From Rhabdophis nuchalis (lineage: Eukaryota; Chordata; Lepidosauria; Squamata; Natricidae), in NCBI GenBank assembly GCA_039707465.1, contig CM077643.1, positions 200,099,605 to 200,163,604 on the forward strand: a stretch of 64,000 nucleotides of DNA. The letters are read 5' to 3'. Shown here one piece after another: positions 13,238-24,088 of the stretch (positions within the stretch are counted from its first letter, which is position 1; every line of letters starts with the position of its first letter). The position numbers were made by a program, and so were the translations under genes. The notes under the pieces are model-generated. The model made no database searches. It was not told the DNA's origin and saw only the letters and a list, made by a program, of their open reading frames with translations.

Positions 13238-13563
13238 TGGATGCCCCTGAAGAACAGTATTCCAGTATTTGAGGAGCTGCCACAAAGAAGAGGGGATCAA
13301 ATTATTCTCCAAAGCACCAGAAGGCGGGACAAGAAACAATGGTTGGAAACTAATCAAAGAGAGAAACAACCTGGAATTAAGGAGAAACTTCCTAGCAGTG
13401 AGGACAACCAGTGGAATAGCTTGCCTTCAGAGGTTGTGAGTGCTACATCACTGGAGGTTTTTAAGAAGAGTCTAGACAATTGTTTGACTGAGATGGCATA
13501 GACTCTCTTGCTTGAGCAGGGGGCTGGATTAGAAGACCTCCAAGGTCCCTTCCAACTCTAAAT
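13238..13563 (+). mobile_element. CR1 LINE 3' fragment
   Basis: Plus-strand CR1 end. Translation gives QWNSLPSEVVSATSLEVFKK followed by SLDNCLTEM, the C-terminus of CR1 ORF2. The canonical CR1 3' end follows (ggctggattagaagacctcc, aaggtcccttccaactct). Heavily 5'-truncated. Confidence 0.8.
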
Positions 13564-13886
13564 AATGCTGTCATAGCACTAGTGAAATTACCAGAATTTC
13601 AAATCTTTTAACAATTTCCTCCCATTATCCATTTTCAAGGCTATCGTGACATGCATCAACCTACATCATGGCTTGGTGTTCTAGCTGTAAGATTTACATA
13701 CTTATGCTTTCTCCCTCCACCTCCATTCCCGAGGTCTACCTTTTCACCTGCTTCTTACCTGCTAGGATTAAAAATTTCCAAACCCATTTTATAGTTACTG
13801 CTATTCACTCTTCATCCATTTGGTTGGCACAAATTTCTTTTGTGATTGGACTTTTACTTCTAATTTGCTGGTAAACTGGGACTGCA
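13564..13886. other. Unrecognised DNA
   Basis: No feature seen. Confidence 0.4.
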
Positions 13887-14003
13887 AATCACACACACAC
13901 ACACACACTACATATACATATACATATACATATACATGTGTTACGTTTTTGAGCTGATCAATAAATTTATTGATCAGCTCAAAAACGTAACACACACACA
14001 CAA

Positions 14004-14034
<31 letters not shown>

Positions 14035-14058
14035 TGTATGTATGTATGTATGTATGTA
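13887..14058. repeat. Compound microsatellite cluster flanking a palindrome
   Basis: (CA)9, then (TACATA)n, then a 58-bp perfect palindrome, then (CA)n, then about 13 units of TATG. The flanking simple repeats are themselves roughly mirror-complementary: CA/TACATA on the left, CA/TATG on the right. Confidence 0.85.
13937..13994. repeat. Perfect 58-bp palindrome
   Basis: Two 29-nt arms without a spacer, centred at 13965/13966. The left arm starts tgtgttacgtttttgagctg and ends aataaa. Every base pairs with its mirror. It can form a cruciform. It may be two repeat ends joined tail to tail. Confidence 0.95.
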
Positions 14059-14059
14059 T

Positions 14060-14440
14060 ATATGTGTGGAAACAAGCCCCAATCAACAAATGAGCCCCAC
14101 CCACCACCCAGGTCATTACAACACAAAAGAACAACAGACACACAGCCAGCACCTCAGCCACACAGGATGATACGAAACAGCCAACCAATCTACAAACATC
14201 AACTCCATCTACCAATCATGATGCAATTACACAGCCAATCTACCCACTTACAGCAACAAAGCCAGCACTCCACACTCACCCCATCAAGATTTATAGAAAG
14301 ACGGCAGCTCTGACCACGCTTTACTTGCACAAGCACGAAGCCAAAAAGTCCAGCCTGAAGATGGAGAGTGGGACCTCGCCGAAATGTTGCCAAGACAATC
14401 TCAATCTTACATGGGAAAAGACCTGAACACAACAAGACCA
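14060..14440 (+). mobile_element. PLE-like 3' tail fragment
   Basis: The text cctcgccgaaatgttgccaag followed by a gggaaaagacctgaacacaac block is typical of vertebrate PLE tails (a remembered consensus of the type cgtcgaaacgtcgccaag). No coding sequence is kept. A (TA)n/(TG)n tract follows. Confidence 0.45.
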
Positions 14441-15087
14441 GCATATATATATATATGTGTTTGTATGTGTGTGAGTGTGTGAATGGAATAAACTAAACTT
14501 TGTTCCAACTGTAGTTTACTGGTTTTGAATAAAAGAGCACCAGCAGCTTGTTGCTGGTTTATACTGGCAGATTCTAATTTTGATATGCAAGAACAAACAT
14601 GTTCAAAGCTTATAAGTGTGTATTCAAAGCCTAGAATTATATCTCAGAAATATTGTCTTGGTTTCTTCTTCATCATCCGCAACATTTATTTTCCTTCCTA
14701 TTTATTTGAAGTTTGGTTTTTAATAATGCCATAGAATCCTAGGTAACAGCAAACAACAGGATATAATTTAATGTTAGAACAATTTTTCATTCTTGATTTT
14801 TCTCAGTTACTTAAAGAACCCATACATGCTGATCAGAAATATGAACTGATTTAATATTTCTCTGTTGTTTTATTATCTTAGCTGTTAATGAAATAATCAG
14901 TAAGGTACCAGTATCAAAATTCATCAACAAACAATAATTAAACAATTGTGCATATTTATGCAAGCATTTATTTTGCAGATATGGAGAATCCACTTGCAAA
15001 CTTATTGCTACATTCATTACACATATTCATAAGCTGCAAACATGCCATTATTGTTGTTGCTACTGCAAATGACTAGCCATTTCCTCC
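14441..15087. other. Unrecognised AT-rich DNA with short AT/GT repeat
   Basis: Apart from the (AT)n(GT)n stretch at about 14437-14480, nothing is recognised. Confidence 0.4.
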
Positions 15088-15095
15088 CTGTACTG

Positions 15096-15582
<487 letters not shown>

Positions 15583-15590
15583 CTGTACTG

Positions 15591-16624
15591 ACACTCATGT
15601 ATGTGGCATGACCAATTATAGCTCTTACTTCATGCAGTGCCTTAGCCTCTTCAATATTTTGGCTAGTAGCACCCACTCTTGAATCCCTGAGCTATCACAT
15701 AATACATAGGAAGAAAAGAAGACAACTAATCCAAATTTCTACATTGTGGAGGAAAAGGAATCTTGACAATAGCAAAACTCTGCATGAGAAACCAGCCAGA
15801 GATTCAGCATAGTTTCTGAGGGTTGTAAGTGATGGGTACTAAAAATACTAGAAACTCACTTGGGAGTAGTAAAAGTTTACTTGATCATTAGCATAATAAT
15901 CACAGCTGAACTTTCCTGCCTGGTATTCTAATATTAAAAGTTTCAATTTCCTCACTATATCAGTAGCAGTTAGTTCCAAGGAGTTCACAAGCGATCAAAA
16001 TATGCTAGGAAATTGAAAAAGAAAAGAATGGACAACAATCTAGATAGAGCTCATGTGCTGATGAACACATTTATCCCATTCAACTTCTGGCCCACGGCAC
16101 TGTGCCAAATGTATTAAAGGAAAGTAATCAAGACAATGTTGAAAAGAAAAAGGATGCCCTCCTCAAACTTCAGAAGTATCCAGGATTCCAGAATTTCCAG
16201 CTAGCAAGTCAGAGTTCTCCAGGCCCTCTGGAGAGCACCAGGATAAGAAATATTGGCACCGATTCAAACAAGCCATCTTATCAAATTCTAGTATTCTGAG
16301 AGATGGGAATATTAGTACAAATATGGTTTGGATTAATGTTGTTTGAAAAAACTGATCACAATCTGGCCAGTAGGGAATTAATAACATAAAGTAACATAAA
16401 GACATGAATTTTCAAATCCTGCAGTTGCACCATCTACATCTGCAGTCATGTCATTTTTCTGCATTCTCACACCATTTATTCGTTATTTTCATCATTTGTT
16501 TTCTGGACACCAATAGTTATAGCGTTTCTTTCAGTTCTGTTCCTCAACAGATCTCAACTATTACCATACAAAGTTTTGAAGGGTTCAGACCAGTATTCCT
16601 TCACTTTAGTTCAAGATAGAATCT
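15591..16624. other. Unrecognised DNA
   Basis: No repeat family or coding signature recognised. Confidence 0.4.
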
Positions 16625-16642
16625 TAAGCCACCACATGTTTA

Positions 16643-18144
16643 TTGGACCCATGCCCCTCCTGGCTTGTACTGGCATCCTGGGAGGTGACACGAGGCTGGC
16701 TCCAAGAGGTTGTCAACGCATCCTTAAGTGAGGGTGCCTTGCCTGCTTCCCTAAAAGAAGCGATGGTGAGGCCCCTCCTTAAGAAGCCCTCTTTGGATCC
16801 AGCTCTTTTAAACAACTACCGTCCAGTCTCCAACCTTCCCTTTTTGGCGAAGGTTGTTGAGAGTGTGGTGGCACAACAGTTTCCCCATCACCTGGAGGAA
16901 GTTGACTATCTAGATCCGCGCCAGTCCGGCTTTCGGCCCGGGCACAGCACCGAGACGGCATTGGTCGCGTTGGTTGATGATCTCTGGAGGGCCAGAGATG
17001 GGGGTTGTTCCTCCATCTTGGTCCTATTAGACCTCTCGGCGGCTTTCGATACCATCGACCATGGTATCCTATTGCATCGGCTGGGGGGGTTGGGAGTGGG
17101 AGGCGCCGTTTTACGGTGGTTCTCCTCCTACCTCTCTGGCCGATCGCAATTTGTGTTGACAGGGGGCAGAGGTCGACCTCGAGACCACTCACTTGTGGGG
17201 TGCCTCAGGGGTCGGTCCTCTCGCCTCTCCTGTTTAACACATACATGAAGCCGCTGGGTGAGATCATCCGTGGTTTTGGGGTAGAATACCATCTATACGC
17301 TGATGACACTCAGTTGTATATATCTACCCCAAACCACCCCAACGATGCCGTAGCGGTGATGTGCCAGTGCCTGGAAGCCATGCGGATCTGGATGGGAAGT
17401 AACGGACTTAGGCTCAACCCGACCAAGACCGAGTGGCTGTGGTTTCCGGCTGCCCGATTCAACCAGCTCACTCCATCGCTGGCCATAGGGGGCGAACATC
17501 TTGCCCCTGTGGATGGGGTGCGCAATTTGGGTGTCCTCCTGGATCCCCAGCTGTCCATGGAAGATCAAGTGACAGCCGTGGCCAGGAAGGCATTTTACCA
17601 GGTTCGCCTGGTTCGCCAATTGCGCCCCCTATTGGATCGGGACGCCCTGCGCACAGTCACTCATGTGCTCGTGACATCCCGACTGGACTATTGTAACTCT
17701 CTCTACATGGGGCTCCCCTTGAGGTGCACCCGGAGACTTCAGCTAGTCCAGAACGCAGCCGCGCGAGCAATTATGGGAACCGCTAGGTTTACCCATGTAA
17801 CACCGCTCTTGCGCGAGCTGCACTGGCTACCTGTCGTCTTCCGGGTGCGCTTCAAGGTGTTAATTATCATCTTTAAAGCGCTCCATGGCTTGGGACCTAG
17901 CTATCTGCGGGATCGGATCCTGCCCCATACTTCCTCACGGCCGATTCGCTCCCACAGAGAGGGACTTCTCCGGGTGCCGTCCACTAGACATTGTCAGCGG
18001 GCGACACCCAGGGGAAGGGCTATCTCTGTGGCGGGCCCGGCCCTCTGGAACGACCTTCCCCCCGATATCAGGACGACCACGGACCTCCGCTCCTTCCGTC
18101 TTAAATTAAAAACTCACTTTTTCTGTCTGGCCGGCCTAGGATAA
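16643..18144 (+). pseudogene. L2 reverse transcriptase, one frameshift
   Basis: Two open frames join at about 17160 (near a run of G). The first carries [39 protein letters not shown] and [18 protein letters not shown] (RT motifs with the first catalytic Asp). The second carries [15 protein letters not shown] and the active-site [10 protein letters not shown]. It continues with [27 protein letters not shown] and [18 protein letters not shown], ending [17 protein letters not shown] and the stop near 18144. The N-terminal endonuclease is absent. All catalytic residues that can be seen are kept. A plus-strand Met at 17005 lies in an out-of-frame stretch and is not a real start. Confidence 0.88.
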
Positions 18145-18315
18145 GTCTCTCTGTCTTTGGGGTTTTTATTGGGAATTAGTATTGCTTAGTTTTAATGGGG
18201 AAATTTTAGCGCAGGTTATGTTTAATTTGCTTTTAGAATTGTTTGTATGTATTTATTGTTTTTATTCTACCTGTGCACCGCCCCGAGTCCCCGTGGGGAG
18301 AGGGTGCGGTTTTAT

Positions 18316-18350
18316 AAATATTAAATATTATTATTATTATTATTATTATT
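18316..18350. repeat. (ATT)n tail
   Basis: Simple A/T repeat ending the L2. Confidence 0.9.
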
Positions 18351-18499
18351 AAACTACACACTATTTTGCAGACCAGCTTTCACTACTGCCAACATCCCAC
18401 CAAATAAGAATATATCTGGTATGAGGGGTCTTTGGCGCTCTCTGAACTTGCTTATGTGTTGCAAATGCTTCATTATCCAAACTATGTAACATCATCTGT

Positions 18500-18970
18500 A
18501 CTAGTAAGGAGTGTGGTGTCCAGCAAACTGTTTTTACCTAGTTTGGATAGTGAAACATGTCAGGGTAGTGATTTAAGAGCTGACCAGCTGCCAAGATGAT
18601 GCAATGATGTAATGATAGGAATGAGTCAGCAAGGTTTTGGGCTGTTATCTCTTTAAGAGCCTGTATAATAAGAAGAGGCCCTATTAGGGCATCTCTCTAT
18701 CGCTGTGTGTTCTTCCCTGCAGTAATTTACTGATTGCTTGACTTCTGCCTATAGTACGTGTATGTATAGTATACTTTTGTAGATAAAAACCACTATTTAC
18801 TACAAACCCTGTTTGCTGTTAATACTCTTGGGTTGTCTCATGTAGTAAAGCTGTGCACACTCTGACAAAATATCTACAAGAAAACAAGCAAGCTCAGAAA
18901 GTACCAAGGAGTCCTTATATTGGATAGAACTCCTCATTTCAACCCTGATCTACAAATATTCTCCTTTAAA
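18500..18970 (+). mobile_element. PLE tail fragment, split by a solo LTR
   Basis: The left half ends cctagtttggatagtgaaaca. The right half resumes tctacaagaaaacaagcaagc and ctcagaaagtaccaagg. Together these match the intact text at about 9040-9115 (gtttggtaatgaaacatctgcaag). The interruption is the LTR at 18558-18867. Confidence 0.5.
18558..18867 (+). mobile_element. Solo LTR, 310 bp
   Basis: Begins TGTCAG and ends CTGACA (perfect 6-bp inverted ends with TG..CA). It is flanked by a near-identical 5-bp duplication (aaaca/aaata) and restores a continuous PLE tail when removed. A TATA-like tataataagaagagg lies in the middle. No internal coding region is present, so it is a recombined solo LTR of a retrotransposon or endogenous retrovirus. 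Strand is nominal. Confidence 0.65.
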
Positions 18971-19106
18971 GGTATATCCAGTATAACTGATCCTTTCTAA
19001 TCTGATCCTTCTCTCCTATTCCTCATTACTTTAAATAGCAGAGTTTCCTAAATCCTATCTTTGTTCTATTGCAGTTAAATATTATTTTCCCAAATTCACC
19101 CTGTTT
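18971..19106. other. Unrecognised DNA
   Basis: No feature seen. Confidence 0.4.
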
Positions 19107-19114
19107 CCTTAGGT

Positions 19115-19249
19115 CAGGAGTCTGCAAAGTTGGCTCTTTTAAGATTGGTGGACTTCAACTCCCAGAATTTCCCAGCCAGCATGGGTGGCTGGGGAATTCT
19201 GGGAGTTGAAGTCCACCAGTCTTAAAAGAGGTAACTTTGCAGACCCCTG
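19115..19249. mobile_element. hAT-like foldback MITE (hairpin) with 8-bp target duplication
   Basis: Almost fully palindromic: the left half (caggagtctgcaaagttgg through aactcccagaatttcccagc) pairs with the right half ending gcagacccctg, around a short atgggtggc loop. Perfect 8-bp duplications ccttaggt flank it (19107-19114, 19250-19257). Non-coding. Confidence 0.88.
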
Positions 19250-19257
19250 CCTTAGGT

Positions 19258-19599
19258 AATCATTCAGCTGGTAGACTCAGTTGAGCCCCTGAAGAATGTA
19301 TAAGTATTTTTAAAAATTGCCATCAAACAACCCAGTATATCTAACTGCACCATTGACAGAACTGATGATAACAGTATCTGCATTGTCAATGTATTTTATT
19401 CTTTGGAAAAGGAAACTGAGTTGGGATGCTAGTATCTAATTGGGCTGCCAACATAATCAAAGTGAGGAAAGGTTTCCTGACATTCATTCATTTAACGTAT
19501 TTCTAGACCACATAATCGCAGTAAAATCCCTTTCATAGCAGCTGAATAATAGAATTGCTTTTACTTAAAACAGAACCCTGAAAAAAATTAAACAACGCA
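19258..19599. other. Unrecognised AT-rich DNA
   Basis: No feature seen. Confidence 0.4.
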
Positions 19600-19659
19600 C
19601 AGATACAGATAATAAATAATATTTTATTCAGACTCAAATTATTCTACTTTGGCCACTTT

Positions 19660-19865
19660 TATGTGAAACCCAAGCTCTTTGGAGAATCCTGGCAAAGGTG
19701 CAAGGAGAGAGAAGACAACCAGTAGCAAGATGGATGGACTCACTTATAGCGGTGACAAGTGCACTGTTGGAAGACCAGAAGGACCAAATTAAAGACCAAT
19801 CAACAGAGAGATAATCTATCTATGTGGTTGCTGGGAGTTGACAAGAATTTAATGGCACATAATCA
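19660..19865 (+). mobile_element. RTE-clade LINE relic
   Basis: Plus-strand translation fragments RQPVARWMDSLIAV and LEDQKDQIKDQ, followed by a VVAGS.QEFNGT-like stretch, recall the C-terminus of RTE/BovB-type reverse transcriptases. Frameshifted and short; old copy. Confidence 0.4.
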
Positions 19866-20177
19866 ATCAGTAATTTACTAATATAGCAGAACAAGTGCAC
19901 ACAACCAAAACATAATAAAACATTAATACAATTCAATTCAAAATTATTTCTATTGGACTATTGTTAAATGATATTTAGTCTTTTTGTAGGTTTTGTCCTA
20001 TATCTTCTTCTGGGACGTTTGTGTTTCCCTGATTTAATTAATACAATTGGATAAACAAACATTATAATTACTGTCATTGTATGGGGGGGGGGAGGTTGGG
20101 GAGTAAAAAATGTGAAGATGATGGTGGTTACTGCACAATCAAAGCCCTGCTCCTTTTTTTATATGCATTGCATATGC

Positions 20178-20291
20178 CAGTGTTTCTCAACCTTGACAAC
20201 TTTAAGACGGGTGGACTTCAACTCCCAGAAGTGCCCACCCAGCAAAGAACTCTGGGAGTTGAGTTAAAGTCACCAAGGTTGGGAAACACTG
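20178..20291. mobile_element. hAT-like foldback MITE
   Basis: Left end cagtgtttctcaaccttg and right end caaggttgggaaacactg are inverted repeats. The interior shares gtggacttcaactcccagaa with the 19115 element. Flanks gcatatgc/tcatatgt match at 6 of 8 positions, a decayed duplication. Confidence 0.75.
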
Positions 20292-20302
20292 TCATATGTA
20301 AT

Positions 20303-20509
20303 CAGTGGTGGGTTCCAGATCCCATTCCAACCAGTGCAGTTGGAATGGGCCCTGCAGTGTCCACGTGGATGCGCACAGTGCGTGCATGCATCTTAGTGCC
20401 TCCATGAGCCTCTGCGACACTCCAGCTGCTCAACGGAGCATCCCGCAGGCGCTGTATGCACTATGCGTGTGCACAGAAGTGCCGAAGACTTAAAAGCAAC
20501 CCACCACTG
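20303..20509. mobile_element. hAT-like MITE
   Basis: Left end cagtggtgggttcc and right end caacccaccactg. An 8-bp duplication tatgtaat/tatttaat (7 of 8) surrounds it. It inserted directly beside the foldback MITE at 20178. Confidence 0.82.
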
Positions 20510-20517
20510 TATTTAAT

Positions 20518-21240
20518 ACACATTTTAAAGGCCATTCGGACTTTGTGAAGAGGGCTTTCTATGAATAATTCTGATTTACTAATGAAAAAAACTGAATATT
20601 CACAGAACATACTACCTTATTACATTATTGCAAACATAGAACCCCTAAGCCCATTATCCTCATAGTTTCTGTAATGAATCACCAATTAAAAGCATATACA
20701 ATGTTTGTACTTTGGGAACGGGTTGAATGTGATAATAAGAGTATTCTATTTCTCTCTTCTCCTGGATTTTCCTAAAATATTATTTTCATATAGAAGAACA
20801 CACCGGGGAATCATTCAAAATGAACTAATACTGACATTGACCCAGCTCACTCAATTGATATCAAAGTGTTTTTAAATAGATCTTATTAAGTTTACCAGGC
20901 ATAGTTTGTATACTGTACTTGTTTGAATTCAAATGTTGCTAATTTATGTTGGGAATTTAGTTCCCAGGATTAAACTGAGCCACTAGCAAAAGAATAGAAT
21001 TATTTATGAATGGAATTATACCTCTCACCATGTGGGATGTTCTCTCTGGCACAGCAAACTGGACCCAATTACTGGTCATATTTCTGAATCAGACAGTACA
21101 TGTATATTTTTGTCTAGTCTGTAGGGTTATTCTTTGTGCAACTGCCATTGGCCAGATGTTAATTTTGTTGGCTTGTTTTATATTGTAAACCGATTTGCAA
21201 ATCATATTTGTGGCATTCTAATCCAGTTCCTATTACAAAA
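20518..21240. other. Unrecognised AT-rich DNA
   Basis: No repeat family or coding signature recognised. Confidence 0.4.
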
Positions 21241-21259
21241 GACCTTCAGTGATCAATAC

Positions 21260-21383
21260 TCCCTTATTATATTATATTTCTATTTTATTATATTATATTA
21301 TATTATGTTATCTTGTTTTGTGTTGTGTTGTGTTGTGTTGTGTTGTGTCGGGTTAGGTAGTGTCGGGTCATGTTATTATATTA
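21260..21383. repeat. (TATTA)n and (TGTGT)n pentanucleotide repeats
   Basis: An A/T pentamer tract grades into TGTTG/TGTGT pentamers and GTCGGGT variants. Its translation gives a spurious Cys/Val-rich frame. Confidence 0.85.
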
Positions 21384-21640
21384 TGATAATCTCTGGTGAC
21401 ACAGTGGTTAGAATGTGGTACTGCAGGCTACTTCTGCTGACTGCTGACTGCCTGCAATTTGGCAGTTCAAATTTCACCAGACTCAAGGTTCACTCAGCCT
21501 TCCATCCTTCCGAGGGGGGTAAAATGAGGACCCAGATTATTGGGGACAATATGCTGACTCTGCAAACCACTTAGAGAGGGCTGTAAAGCACTGTGAAGCG
21601 GTATATAAGTTTAAGTGCTATTGTTATTGTATATTAGTTG
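21384..21640 (+). mobile_element. tRNA-derived SINE with L2-like 3' tail
   Basis: tRNA-like head with A-box text gacacagtggttagaatgtg and B-box text ggcagttcaaatttcacc. The body follows (ctcagccttccatccttccg, ggtaaaatgaggacccagat). The tail gtgaagcggtatataagttt resembles an L2 3' end, which suggests mobilisation by L2 (inference). Confidence 0.75.
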
Positions 21641-21651
21641 TTTTATATTAA

Positions 21652-21850
21652 AAGGTAAAGGTTTCCTCTGTCTACTCATGTCCATCTCTTGGGGATATGA
21701 CTAATTCCATTTGCATGCTTTTGCTAGGTTGGCTGGATCTGGGCAAGAATGGGAGCTCACCCAGTCATGCAGTGCTTAGGTCTCAAACTGCTGACCTTCC
21801 AGTAGACAAGCCCAATGTCTTAACAACTAAGGCTACTATGCCCCCTATTA
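21652..21850 (-). mobile_element. Sauria-type SINE, minus strand
   Basis: The reverse complement runs from a tRNA-like head (agttgttaagacattgggct, ggaaggtcagcagtttgaga) through gtgagctcccattcttgccc and ccaacctagcaaaagcatgc to the aaacctttaccttt tail. A diverged copy. Confidence 0.65.
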
Positions 21851-21859
21851 GTATAATAT

Positions 21860-21900
21860 AGCCTAGCCTAGTCTAGTTTAGTCTAGTCTAGTATATATTG
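21860..21900. repeat. (CTAGT)n short repeat
   Basis: Eight or so imperfect CTAGT/CTAGC units. Confidence 0.8.
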
Positions 21901-22150
21901 ATCTATTTATTTATTTTATTTATTTTATTTTATTCTAATTTATACCCCGCACCTTCTCCAAAAAGGACCCAGGGCGGCGCACAGGAAATTTAAAAATATA
22001 ACAATTATAACAAAATACAAAATTTAAAAACATATTAAATCCCTACCATGTGCTAAAATCGTTTAAAATCCCCCAAATTAAAACTATCTAAGAACAGTCA
22101 CAATGGGAGGTTACGCTAGGCCGGCTTGATGGAAAAGGTGTGTCTTAAGA
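21901..22150 (-). mobile_element. L2 LINE 3' end, minus strand
   Basis: TTTAT-rich tail followed by accccgcaccttctccaaaa and aggacccagggcggcgcaca, the reverse complement of the L2 tail. It extends to the region that would code the LKTHLF-type C-terminus, then stops. Confidence 0.75.
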
Positions 22151-22399
22151 ATCAAATTTCTACACCTTGCATCTCACCTAAATGACTCTGGGCAATTTAT
22201 AGTATTGCTATTATTGATTAGGCATGCCTGTGATCTTATATGTTGCTCAGTTACCTTGGGTTTCTTGTGTACATTATACTTTTTGCACCTCTGAAGCCTC
22301 TACATAACTCCAAGGGCCATAATGTAGAGTGAAATCTAAACAATCTTTTTGAAGGCAAATATTTTAAAAAAGATACATCTTTACTGTTGTTATGAGAGA

Positions 22400-23176
22400 A
22401 GAAACATAAACAGATATCCTCGATTTATGACTATAATTCAAACCAGAATTACAATTGTAAATAATGGTGGTCGTTAAGTGGATCATCATATGACCACACC
22501 TATTTTATGACCTTTTTTGCTGTGGTCATTAACCAAACACTGTAGCCATTAAATGAACTTGTTTTTTTCAATAGGCTTTTTTTGCTGGAAACCAGAAGTA
22601 AATGTCAGAAACTGGGGGAAAAACAACCAAAAATTGTGGTCACATGTTCACGGGATGCTACAAATGATGTAACAGGTTTATGTAAATATAAGTCTGTTAC
22701 ATTGGTAGGTTGCAGGCGGTACTCCCCAGTACAGGCATACCAGAGCCTGCCCGGAATACTGGGTACCGTTCCGGTACGGTGCTCTGGAGGGCCCACCCAC
22801 CTGCCTGAGCTCCTTACCTGTCCTTTAAGCCTTTGGCACTTCTGTGCATGTGCATGGCGCGCACAGAGCCTGCACGATGCTCTGCCGAGCAACTGGAGCA
22901 TTACGGAGGCTTCTGGAAATGTCACAGGCAGGTATGACTCATGCACGTGCTGCGTGCATGTGCACGTGCACTGCTTGCGTCCATGTGGGCAACACCGGGC
23001 TTGTTCCAACCTTATGGGTTGGAATGGGGTCCGGGACCAACCACTGGTCTGTTACCAAATGCCCCAAGTGTTATCATGAATACGGGGGAGTTGTGGCCGT
23101 TGAAATTTCAGAACTAGTTTATAAACTCTGGGGAAGTCTGGTCACTAAGTGACTGGTCATTAAGTGATGGCTACCT
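22400..23176. mobile_element. Old DNA transposon of the 'tagtcctcgactta' family, interrupted
   Basis: The left part shows cctcgatttatgactataat and ggtggtcgttaagtggatca; the right part shows ggtcactaagtgactggtc and aagtgatggctacctgta. These are eroded forms of the better-kept copy at 60472-60868. A younger hAT MITE (22701-23047) splits it. Confidence 0.55.
22701..23047. mobile_element. GC-rich hAT-like MITE with 8-bp target duplication
   Basis: Perfect 8-bp duplication tctgttac (22693-22700 and 23048-23055). Termini attggtaggttgc and accaaccactgg are imperfect inverted repeats of the cagtggtgggtt type. The GC-rich, CpG-containing interior contrasts with the AT-rich host element. Its open frames (22582-23079 + and 22605-23009 -) run across the boundaries and are not genes. 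Confidence 0.8.
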
Positions 23177-23181
23177 GTAAA

Positions 23182-23343
23182 CAGAGGCGGTGGTTGAGCT
23201 TGTTGATCAGAAAGGTCGGCAGTTCAGCAGTTCGAATCCCTAGTGCTGTGTAAGTGAGTTCCCGTTACTTGTCCCAGCTTCTGCCAACCTAGTAGTTCGA
23301 AAGCTTCAACTAGCACATATGTATGAAGGAAACCTTCACCTTT
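23182..23343 (+). mobile_element. Sauria-type SINE, internally deleted
   Basis: tRNA-like head (ggttgagcttgttgatcag, gcagttcgaatccctagtg) joined directly to the 3' end (aactagcacatatgtatg and the ccttcacctttacctgtaaa tail). About 150 bp of the usual body is missing. Flanked by acctgtaaa (23173-23181 and 23344-23352). Confidence 0.75.
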
Positions 23344-23352
23344 ACCTGTAAA

Positions 23353-23905
23353 TTATTAAACAGAAAAACACTTGCAATTTACTCTTGTGGAACATATTAG
23401 TAAAATAAAATAATATTATAGGAGCATTTATATCAGAACCATTATGGATTGCTGAAAACTTCAGATTTCATAAATGCAAAGAAAAAGAGTCATTGTAGCA
23501 CAGCCAGCAGGACTTTAAAAAATAGTCAGAATATTGCAAATTTGACAAAAGGCTATCCTCTGCATTAAAAGATTAGCTAGTCTGCAGAATGCTGAAAGAA
23601 TACTTGTCACCAGAGAAACATTTAGGAATGCATTTGAGGTTGCTTTCTCCATGGAAATTGCTGCTGCAAACACTATAAAGCTGCAGTCAAGAACAATACA
23701 AATGTGAATAAAGTTGCACTAGCATGCACACAAAGAGCAACACATTAAAATGAACTGTGCTGTTGTAGTAGTAGAGATTCACAGAAATCTAAGCATGTTT
23801 GAGGAGAGAAACATGGAATAATATAATGTCACTCAAGAAAAACGAAATTATTTGCTAAAACGAAACTACCCAGTCACCACTTATTCATGAGTAGAATGGT
23901 GCATG
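23353..23905. other. Unrecognised DNA
   Basis: No feature seen. Confidence 0.4.
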
Positions 23906-23913
23906 CTCTAGAT

Positions 23914-24047
23914 CAGGGTGTCCAACATGCAGCGTCATGACAGCATTACAAGACATATGAGGACTATTTTCCCCTTCGCTAAAATGGATGTGGGTGTGTC
24001 CAGCACATGACATATCCAGCCCACAGGCCAGGAATTTGACAGCCCCG
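23914..24047. mobile_element. Short hAT-like MITE
   Basis: Starts cagggtgtccaac and ends gacagccccg, flanked by a perfect 8-bp duplication ctctagat (23906-23913 and 24048-24055). Non-coding; distinct family from the cagtggtggg MITEs. Confidence 0.8.
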
Positions 24048-24088
24048 CTCTAGATGCTGAATTTGGCAAAGAAAGTGAAAAGAGATAA

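Larger units (their letters stand above)
16625..18350 (+). mobile_element. L2-type LINE, 5'-truncated, with complete 3' end
   Basis: Encodes most of an L2 reverse transcriptase. It ends with the L2 3' untranslated tail (cctgtgcaccgccccgagtc, then cccgtggggagagggtgcgg), followed by an (ATT)n tract. It is the longest L2 copy here. Low divergence from the fragments at 11646-12350 and 40321-40868 suggests recent activity. No clear target duplication was found. Confidence 0.9.

Noticed and set aside
13801..14215. HTYIHTYI/MYVCMYVC frames
   Set aside because: Translations of the CA and TATG microsatellites.
21384..21460. Possible functional tRNA gene at the SINE head (also at 23182, 29964, 37803 and 52079)
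   Set aside because: A and B boxes are recognisable, but the cloverleaf stems do not form; these are SINE heads.
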